A DNA stretch of 21,054 nucleotides, from positions 1 through 21,054 of the forward strand of contig QXVZ01021503.1 of assembly GCA_008931825.1 (NCBI GenBank). The letters are read 5' to 3'. How positions within the stretch are numbered: position 1 is the first letter of the stretch; the number at the start of each line of letters is the position of its first letter. The notes under the pieces were generated by a model. It made no database searches and was not told the DNA's origin. It worked only from the letters and a program-made list of their open reading frames with translations. A program made the position numbers and the translations under genes. This document shows positions 10,975 to 20,800 of the stretch, piece by piece. The stretch is from Phallusia fumigata (Eukaryota; Chordata; Ascidiacea; Phlebobranchia; Ascidiidae).

Positions 10975-10982
10975 GCCAAAGT

Positions 10983-11730
10983 GCAAATCCAGACTGTGGT
11001 TTAGTAGCAGTGTATGGTCAAGCGTCTTATAAAATTCGGCCAAGTAGCACTGTGTGCATTGGATTCGACGCTACTAACGTCCTTTTTTAGACATTCCAAC
11101 AATAGATAAAAACAACGCACAGTCGAAATGTTTTTCCCGAACTAAACTTGGTCAATACAAAGAGTTTTATAAACTGTTTGGTCAAAACTATTGGAGTTGT
11201 TTGTTGAATCGTTGTGAAAGTATTATGTTGGCTACGCATGACTGCACATTGCGCGAACTCCAAACAAAAACATTTAATAAACGGGGTTTGTAAAAACGTA
11301 CAAGTGAATACAAAAGGAGATTAAACTGTAACAGGTTTAAGTTGGAAAAAACTAGAAAAAAAAGTAGAAAAAATTAAGAAAATGTTGAGCTCTTCAAAAA
11401 TTGCAGGTGTCATAACGAATTTTGGAGGTTTTAAATTTTTCGTTGCTCGAAAAAAGTCAGAAATCGAGAAATCCTAGCGTACTGGTGTGTGTCATGCAAT
11501 ACAGCTTCCAAATTGGAGTTCAAGATTGTCATAAATGCTGTATAAGCTGGACTAAGGTTTGATTTTTTCACAGCCTAATTTTATGAACACATTTGGACTT
11601 GGTGGCGGTGCCAAATTCAAAATGTCTTGAAGGTAACTGTTTCAATTTCTTACGGTCTTTTAAAACACCTACAGTCGCCATTTCTCAAATTTAGTGTAGT
11701 AATATTTTGTCAATTGTTTTTATGGAACAG
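10983..11730. other. CENPI upstream region
   Basis: AT-rich, with no recognisable gene, TATA box or repeat. It should hold the CENPI promoter, unless an unseen untranslated exon places that further upstream, but I cannot point to a specific element. Confidence 0.45.
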
Positions 11731-11782
11731 GTATATGAACTAATGTGTCAGTGATAAAGTTTGATGTTGCAACTATAAAAAT
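11731..11782 (+). promoter_or_regulatory. Candidate CENPI 5' leader, possible trans-splice acceptor at 11729-11730
   Basis: A T-rich tract at 11704-11722 ends in AG at 11729-11730, 52 bp before the CENPI start codon. Tunicates add a spliced leader to many mRNAs at such acceptors, so this could be the mature 5' end. The AG could equally be an ordinary acceptor for an untranslated first exon, or be unused. I see no TATA box close upstream. Confidence 0.25.
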
Positions 11783-11883
11783 ATGGTTGACATCCAAGCA
11801 GAAGATTCAATCGATGAGCTGATTGCAATGCTAAACACTTCATCATCTAACGAGACACTTTTGGCAACAATCAAGTCTTTGCG
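11783..11883 (+). CDS. CENPI: CENPI exon 1 (residues 1-34)
   Basis: Encodes the start methionine and an acidic helix-like N-terminus (MVDIQAEDSIDELIAML). It ends TTG CG before donor gtaagc, so the arginine codon is split with exon 2. This region is the least conserved, and the long N-terminal tail of vertebrate CENP-I is absent. An in-frame stop upstream argues against a longer continuous exon, but a further spliced 5' exon cannot be excluded. Confidence 0.8.
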
Positions 11884-14800
11884 GTAAGCATGTTTGTTTT
11901 CAGAAAATTCAGAAAAGCAAGGGTAATTAAAAAATCTCTGCATCCGGTCAATTTGTGGACATAAGTTGGTTTAAATGTCGGAGGTCAAAATATGCATAAA
12001 ATAACAGTTGCATTATTAATCGTTTTGGTTTTCTGCTTCTCGCACAACTGGAGACCAAGGGTGTCTGAATTTGCAATTTATGGCATAAAATTGGGCAAAA
12101 ATTTTGTTGGAAACACAAATCAGACTCGTGATAATTCCCATGCTGTTAACGAGGTGGAACATATATCTAGAGACAGAAGAGACAGACTGTCTTTAGCACA
12201 TAGCCTGCTTTCAATCTGAAGGTCATTTATTTTTTGTGAGCTTTTAAAGCCTCCTGGAATATTGGTTTTTATTTTCAAGAATCACCACTGGCGAAACTGG
12301 TCTTTCTGCACCTCAGATTACATCCTTGTGCAAGATTGCAACAAGCGGAAGATTTAGTAAGTATATTTTAGTGGCTACTTTTGTCATTGACCTTAAAATG
12401 CAAACGCCACAAGCCAGGGCTTTCCAAACTGGGGATCGCAACTCTGCGAGGGGTTGCATGACACGTTTTTGGGGGCGCAAGTACACTAACATACCACTAA
12501 GTGTTGCATTTACACAAATTGTGATTTTTCAGACTTTTGACATGGAAATGTCAAAACCAATGCAAAACCCAATGTTTAACTGCAGATAAACTCATGTTAA
12601 AAAATATGTGATGGAACCAGACTGTGAGAAATGAACCCCTTAAGTTTGTGAAGCAGTTAGATATTTTTTATTTGTTTTGCCACTTTTTTCATTGTGCTAT
12701 AAAAGTGTGTCAGATTCTAGTTGGTAAATTATGCAGTTGGGCAAAGAACCTTAACAGCATGTATGTTTTGAACTGTTCATTACTGTCAAACCCAGGGGTC
12801 ATGGAAATTTGGATAAAATTGAAGGGGTCGCAGACTAAAAAGTTTTAGAAGCCCAGCCATAAGGCATACACATTGGGTAATATAAGTTTTAAAAAAACGC
12901 CTAACCAAAAATGTTATTTCATTGTACATAGTTATTTAAAAGCAAAGAACCCTTAACAATGTTAAATATGGTATTTTGCAGATAGCGTTGTTTCTGGACA
13001 AATCATAAGGAGTCTAATTCCACGTGAAAATGTACCAGAGGAGGCAGCCTTGCTTGTCTTGTCAAAACTTTGTGCTGATACTCAACCTATCAAGGTAGTC
13101 AAGTTTTCAGTTGCAAATCAATACACTATAGGCCTACAAAAGGCATTGGGTTGAATTTAAGCTGTGCCTCAAAGATGAGTATCAACAACATGTTACATTC
13201 AATGTATAAATCACATTTTCATGTAGGTGCAGCATCTACTTTTGAGATGGTTGGTGTTGGTTTTTGATCTCATTGCAACAAAAACGAAGATCCACTCTCT
13301 TTATTGTGTTATTTTCCATTTCATCGAAAGTGAACTTTTGTGCCCAATTGTTTGTCATCTGTTGTTTCTGCTGACCAGAAAATCTGATGGTAAGATTGAA
13401 AATAAAAACAATTTTATCATGTTGTATCTTCACTCAATCCTTGCAACTGTAAAGTATATGCAAGTACACATTAAATACTGGGATATGCCCAAAATTAGTA
13501 ATGATAACCGACAATTTAAACATAATTATGTAAATATCATTTGGATTGGCATTTCAATGCAAGAAGGTGTAGGGTAGAAGAATACCTTAAAAGCAGAATC
13601 TAGATTAACTTAACACTTTTGTACACCTGATGCACCATGATAATTGCCTGCAGTTTCTTGTGAAAATGTTTTGATGTGCAAATCAATCTTGTCATATGTT
13701 TATGCCTNAAAATGTACCAGAGGAGGCAGCCTTGCTTGTCTTGTCAAAACTCTGTGCTGATACTCAACCTATCAAGGTAGTCAAGTTTTCAGTTGCAAAT
13801 CAATACACTATAGGCCTACAAAAGGCATTGGGTTGAATTTAAGCTGTGCCTCAAAGATGAGTATCAACAACATGTTACATTCAATGTATAAATCACATTT
13901 TCATGTAGGTGCAGCATCTACTTTTGAGATGGTTGGTGTTGGTTTTTGATCTCATTGCAACAAAAACGAAGATCCACTCTCTTTATTGTGTTATTTTCCA
14001 TTTCATCGAAAGTGAACTTTTGTGCCCAATTGTTTGTCATCTGTTGTTTCTGCTGACCAGAAAATCTGATGGTAAGATTGAAAATAAAAACAATTTTATC
14101 ATGTTGTATCTTCACTCAATCCTTGCAACTGTAAAGTATATGCAAGTACACATTAAATACTGGGATATGCCCAAAATTAGTAATGATAACCGACAATTTA
14201 AACATAATTATGTAAATATCATTTGGATTGGCATTTCAATGCAAGAAGGTGTAGGGTAGAAGAATACCTTAAAAGCAGAATCTAGATTAACTTAACACTT
14301 TTGTACACCTGATGCACCATGATAATTGCCTGCAGTTTCTTGTGAAAATGTTTTGATGTGCAAATCAATCTTGTCATATGTTTATGCCTTGTAGTGACAC
14401 ACCATCGCATTTCAAGACTTCTTACTCTTCAGAAAAAGATTGGCTCCCAGCCGTACCTATGCGGCCTTCTCACAGTGTACAAGTATGTTGTAAAGTTTAT
14501 TCAGTGGATCAGTTTGTTAACCTGGCTTAGATATAAATCCCTCAGTTTACTGATTAAGCAAACCCAATGTCTCTGGTTTGTATCATCAGCGAAACTGATA
14601 TTCAAAGGGTCTGGTCCTAAGTAACATGCATTTCATTCATTATCTTTTTAGGATGTATCAGCCTTCACTTATTTCTATGTCTGGTGGATATCGAGTATTT
14701 TTTAAGAACACGGATAAACCATGGAATGATATCATACAAAATGTCCAACAGAAATATGGACTCTTCATTAAAAGTGAAAGGTTACTTGCTTCTCCTGTTA

Positions 14801-17800
14801 AGGTGTGTATGAGTGTGTGTCGTTATGTTCACATCTTGCATGACAGTTGTGCATTTTTTCCAGTTGCCTAAGAAGTTAACCGACCAGCTGATAACAGCAC
14901 CAAAGTGTTCAATGGTACATGAAAGCACACAAAGTTTTGCTCCAATATCACAGATAATTAGCGACAATATCCCGCTTCACAGCATAAAGTCTTTTCAAGA
15001 AGTAAGTTGGATTTTTTGCCAACTGAAATTGAAATAAATGAAACAAGTTACTAAAGAGCTTGCCATGCTGGGATATAAGTGTTTAGTACTAAGTATCCCA
15101 CATTTGATGCTTGGTGTGCTGTCAAGCGATAAAAGTAATCTTTAGTTAGAATATACAAGCTGGTATGTCGAAATTATATGTTTGCTTGGTGTCATTATCT
15201 GGTTTTTTTGCTCAACTGTAATACTAACAAATGTTAAAATGTTGAAATTGTTTACAACTGTACACTGGCTTGAATATTACAAATATTAAAAACTGTGAGG
15301 TAAGTTATTCCAGGTGCAAAACATGTTAAACCTCATGTAATAACGATTAGAATGAAAGTTGCAACACTGAAACCATAAAATACCGTTGTTAAGTTTATAG
15401 GTGTGACATAATAATTAGATCATGTTTGTAGTGTTAAACAGTAAAACAACAGAGTGTTTGCCTGATTAGGTGTTGGACAACTTCAGCCAACTAGATCTCA
15501 GTTGCCAATCCCACACACTTCTGTCATCGACTACCCTTCAACACATCATTGCAGTAACCTCAGATCGAACCGTCCCAATTCGACTTAGTTTCTGGTTTAA
15601 CCACTGTCTGAGAACTGGTAAATATATTCTTTGTGACTGTTATAGGTAAAATATTTTTTATTCCGATTTAACTAAACCCGAATGGGAATGCCATTCTCGT
15701 TCTGATTTAGCTAAATTGGAATAAAAAATATTGGGAATGCCAGGAATGCCATTCTGATATAGCTAAACTTATATTTTTACAAACAGCAACACTGTTTGGC
15801 CGAAGAAAGGATATGTTGAAATGAAATGAATTTTTTTACAAACGGTACCCCACAGACTGTTTTAGGGTTACTTGACTTGAAAACAAAATTGTCACAAAAT
15901 GTTTTTGGTAATGTAACTAAAGCTAGGAATTTTCTGACCTCTCTGAACAGGACATTATAAAAAGTTGTATAATTATTTTTTTATGTTTCAGAACTGATTG
16001 GCGTTGCCGGAGAGACTGAACAAGGAAAGACTTTGCTCAAAACCTTGTTATGCTTCAGCGACCTCACTCAGGAGTGTCTCCCTGCTTGTGAATCTTTCTT
16101 ATTCAGGTAAGCTTGCCAGAATAAATTTGCAACTTGGGATGGGCATTTTAGAATCCTAAACTATCCGAATCCAAAATAGGTTTTGGTTTATATCGGCAAG
16201 CTTCATGGTTTTATTCGTTCCCGTGTTTTCTTTCTTTAAAAATGTTTGTCTAACTCGCGCAACGGTGGTGCAATTAGCACAATGGAGTGGGTTTCCGCGT
16301 AATGTACACATGCATGCAGATTTTCTTTTTATTCTATTGTTAAGGTAAGAATCATTCACGGTTGGTTCGTTAACGTGTTTGGTAAATTTTTGAAGTGCAG
16401 TACACAAAATGCCCACACAGGCAAAAATGTGAAAATCCTGAATGTAGTGCACTCCAATAAACTCGTTTTGCTGTAAACTTATAGGTAATAAATTCGTAGA
16501 TGTTGATTGTTTTACATTGCATGAAGTAAATTAAACAGAATAGGATTCTGTATTCTGGATTCGATTTAACTATTCTAGAATAGCATACTATTCTGAATTG
16601 CCCATCCCTAATTGCAACTTGAGGTTTTTAACTCAAGTCTTTGCTTGCGATTGAAAGTTTTGAATGGTTTGCTTTGTTGATAATCTTGTTTGCGATGTCA
16701 ATAACAATCCTATATTTGTCAACTTTGTTGAATAACATTGGTTTGACTGACGATTCGTTGCAAATATAAAGGTTTGAAAAAGGTTCGGAAATTTTGATGT
16801 GCACAAATTTACATTGTGATGGTTAATGTAAGTTTATGTGTTACAAACAATAAATTTGTTTCATTGCAGGTATTTGTGCATCTGGAATGGTTTTGACTAC
16901 AGGGCTAGCATCTTGAAACTTATCACAAAAATAAGGATTCTTCCATACATGAGTAAGTTAATTTAATTCATTTGCCTTACACATTACCTTGGAGATTGTG
17001 TCTGTGTCAGTTTTTACTTATTTTTATTTATGTGCATTGATTTACGGCTTAAAACGCAGAAATATAATGATTTGGATGTTAGGAGGTTCACTAAAAGATA
17101 TAATGGAAGCTAAAAACTGTTTTTTTTTGTTTCAGCCCTATACAGCATGGTACTTAATCCACTGTACAAACTCTACACATTTTCCACTCATGTGTATTTC
17201 AAGGTAATCCAGCCATTCCAGCATAGTGGTTCTTTTTTTTCCCACATTACTCATTTCTTTTCAGCTCAAACTTCCATTCACACATGAATCGCAAAAATCT
17301 AGTTTATGTGTTTTACTAGTTCTGCCATACTCAATTTAAAACAGTGATATTTTCAGTTGACAGGTTTGGTTAATTACCGACCTGCTACCCTGCCATTACC
17401 CATGTAACTAACTCACAAATTATTTTATTTTCCAGTGTTCTGTGATTGAAATTCTTACTGATTTGTTGCGAAACTACCTTTCAATTGAACTGCCAAAATA
17501 TGAATTGTTGTTAAAAGCCCAGCAAGAAAACTTGGATCAGTTTGACAATGCAAGGTTGGTTTCTGTCCAGGAATGCATCAGTACTGACTTTTAAACCCAT
17601 AGCTGCAGCACTTTGTAGGTATTGTAGTTGGTGAATTTCCCATATAAGTCCCCACTGAATATTATTTTAGATATTGACCGAGCACGTACTAAGTATTGTG
17701 TTGAAAAGTGCTATCTGCTGTAACAAAACGGTCTAGACTTTGCAAGATCAATAAGCAAACATTCAAGCAAGTCTCATGTTTACCATTAGACCCCTCCTGC

Positions 17801-20800
17801 CTTTGATTGGAGAGTTTTGTCATACAAGATATTTCTCTAAAAGGGTAAAAACGAGAATATATGAATAAAAAGTAGAGTGTAATTCGCCGAAGTGCCCTGT
17901 CATGCTCGGCTCAACCAAAATTTTGTTTCTAGCCTAATAATCAAATTTATTTGTGTGTTTGGAATAATCAGATGAGGAACTTGTATTGCAGGCATACTAT
18001 TTTTCCGTACAAACTTGAGAGCTTTGATGCAACTGAGACAATCCATCATCTCATCCAGTTTATAGATGATCTCTGTGTGGAAGGAATGGATACAGAGGAA
18101 AACAGCCATGTTTTGCATTTCTATTTCATACAGTTTTATAAAACGGTAATTTTTTTATTCTATTTTTTTAAAGAGGTTTTTGTTCAGATAATATCCAGTA
18201 AAGTTTGACAATGACTTTTTTGTTTAACCTAAAATTGCACAATTTGGGGTCCATCCTAGAGCAGATGTCGGCAATCCACATATGACTTTCATTCGCCCAT
18301 CTGACTTTCTTCATCCAAAGATTGGCATTGCACTTATTTTGGTTACGACATACAACAATATTGACTTCATAAAAGTTGCAATCTATAGCAATTGACTACA
18401 AAGCATAACCTTTGTTAGTCAAAGGGCTTGTGGCTCCATGGAGTGGTTTGTTTGGTGGAAAGAGGCTCAAATGTCCCTTTTAATGCCAGAGGTTCCAAAC
18501 AGTGGCAAACTATGGTCCATGAGGCCACATGTATCAAACTTTACTTTTAAATCTAACTTGCATATCTTGGTATAAACTGTACACCAACATTTTGTTGTCT
18601 TGTTTACTGCATTTTTTTTGCTTTTTGTTACAGCTTTAAACTTTAATTTTGATGTTTCAACGCTTTTTACACAGTTTGATACTTGAATAGCCCACCTACC
18701 ACATTTAAACATTTTTTTGTAGTGCTTTGCCAGCAAATTTCAGTTTATTGTTGTCGATTTTGATTTCAGGATTTTTAATGGTATCACCAAAAGTTTATTG
18801 CAACAAATAAATGCTTTTTTAGGTGAGCCGAATATATACAGATCATGGAAGACCTATTCTGAGTTTGCCTTCAAAAGCATTTTCCGAAAAACCTTGTTTT
18901 GCCTCGAACCCTCATTTATTTCTTCATTGTGTGGAATTTTGATGAAGTAAGCTGTTACTTTCATCCTAAAGCAGTGGTTGGCCCAAGATCTGAGGGGCGA
19001 ATCTGACTCACCAAGCAAAAAACATCCAACTCGCAACCCCTCGACAAATTACCCACTAAAAGTACAAGAAATTGCACTTTCGTGTTTTAGCATAAACAGT
19101 TACCAGTTTTGGTTGGATTAACTTGTAGGTAATTAAGGAGATAAACTTAATGAAAGTACCCCAAATTCGCAAGTTTGACAACCTCATAAACAGAATTATA
19201 AGTTGAAAATAAGCAGTAAGACCTTGCTTATCTTAGTTTTGCCCTGTGGCTTTGGGTTTCTGACCCCTGCGCTATGTTTTTTGTGTTTTTTGCTTGGTAA
19301 CAGAAAACATAGTGACATAATACCGGTTGCACATATTCGTTTTGCTGTCTTTTGCAGTTACAAAGACTCAACAATGCAAATGAAGCAGAATGAATTACTC
19401 GATTCCAGTCACAAAGACCAAGTCAAGCTTTTAAACCAGTAAGTTCTACAATGTGAAAATATCAACAAAAAATTATTTCGTGAACGTTTATGGTTCCAAC
19501 ACAATCAACTGTTAATTGTAAAATTATAAACAGTTAGAACTTTGCAAAATTATTTCGGGTATTTTGTTGTGTTTGTAGGGGGCATTTCTAAATTGTTCAA
19601 GGCTTTGTGTGGAAATTTAATGTTTTTGCAGAAAAGTTAGTTTTGGTTGCTGTAAATCATTACAAGCCATTTTCCAAAGTTCAATGTCAATTAGACTTAG
19701 ACTATTAATGCATTAAAATACTTAATATGGACAACCCCCCTTTAATCTGTTGGGTTTTTTTTGGCAGATACCTGGTCGACACTTTCTACACTTTGTGGCG
19801 CCGCAGAGCATTCCACCCAAGTTGCAGCGACACTAGTGTTGTTTATGACAGTTTGGGGAGCTCGCAACAAGAATTGAGCGACTCTGATGTTTTTAACCCT
19901 AAACGAATGTTTGCTCTTGACAGGTTAGGAGTAAAAAGATTAACTTGGAAAAAATGAAGATGACACAGGATTGCATATGTGCCAAGCTTTGAAGAGCGCT
20001 ACAGTCTGCTTTTACGTACATTTCTAATCTCTTTCTGTTCTTTTGCTTTTCGTTGAGAACTAATTATGTGCAGTTTAAGCCGCCACGATGGCCGAGTGGT
20101 TAGCGCAACTGCCTTGTGCTCGCAAGGTTGTGGGTTCTAATCCTGTCTCGGTAGCTTGTGTTTCTCTGAGCGAGAAACTTTACCAGCATTGTTCCAACCC
20201 AAAGGAACCCGATGGGTTGAACCAAAATTGATGTCACCAACATCAAAAAAACAAATACTAAATGATCCAANAAATTGATGTCACCAACATCAAAAAAACA
20301 AATACTAAATGATCCAACGAAACCGTAATGAGGCAGGAAGCTCGACGGCGGATATTATGAGCATGGTTGTTCATCCCAACGAGGATACAACTAAGATAAA
20401 CAAACAAGTTGTTTGCAGCTTCAAATGCTGTGAACTTGCAGATGAAGACTTTAAACCTACTTTTTTTCATTAGATTTGATCACATGAACTTGTGTTTTCA
20501 GACACCCAGCTTTTGTGGCTCATGCAAAGAATCTTCTCGCCCTTCTACAAAGAGATGGAAAGGAGGCCATCAATGGAGAGGTCTGTATTTTAAATGCTCT
20601 TAATAGTAAGACCTTTTTTGGCACCAAGGCTATGAATAGAAAATTGTGTGAAACATTTGAATGAGACGTTTTGCAAATAATTGATTAGTTGCACAACTTT
20701 TTTACCAATTTATTACCTTCATTGAACGTTTTCCGCGCAGTTTATTTATGAGGAGTGCTACAAGGAATACTTGGAAAGTCAATCTCTCTCTGAAATACCT

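Noticed and set aside
12326-12848. Intron 2 frames of 87 and 74 codons
   Set aside because: The first runs out of exon 2 through its donor into the hAT-like element; the second lies wholly in the element.
13709-14071. Second copies of CENPI exon 3 (part) and exon 4 as a genuine internal gene duplication
   Set aside because: The copy begins mid-exon directly after an N, is nearly identical including intron sequence, and would break the exon phases.
16156-16452. 98-codon minus-strand frame in intron 9
   Set aside because: It lies entirely inside the MITE-like element and resembles no transposase.
18467-18736. 89-codon minus-strand frame in intron 13
   Set aside because: It overlaps hAT-like terminal sequence and has no recognisable domain.
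20079-20160. Functional tRNA gene
   Set aside because: It has good A and B boxes, but it continues into the shared SINE body, and related copies in the window have decayed boxes.
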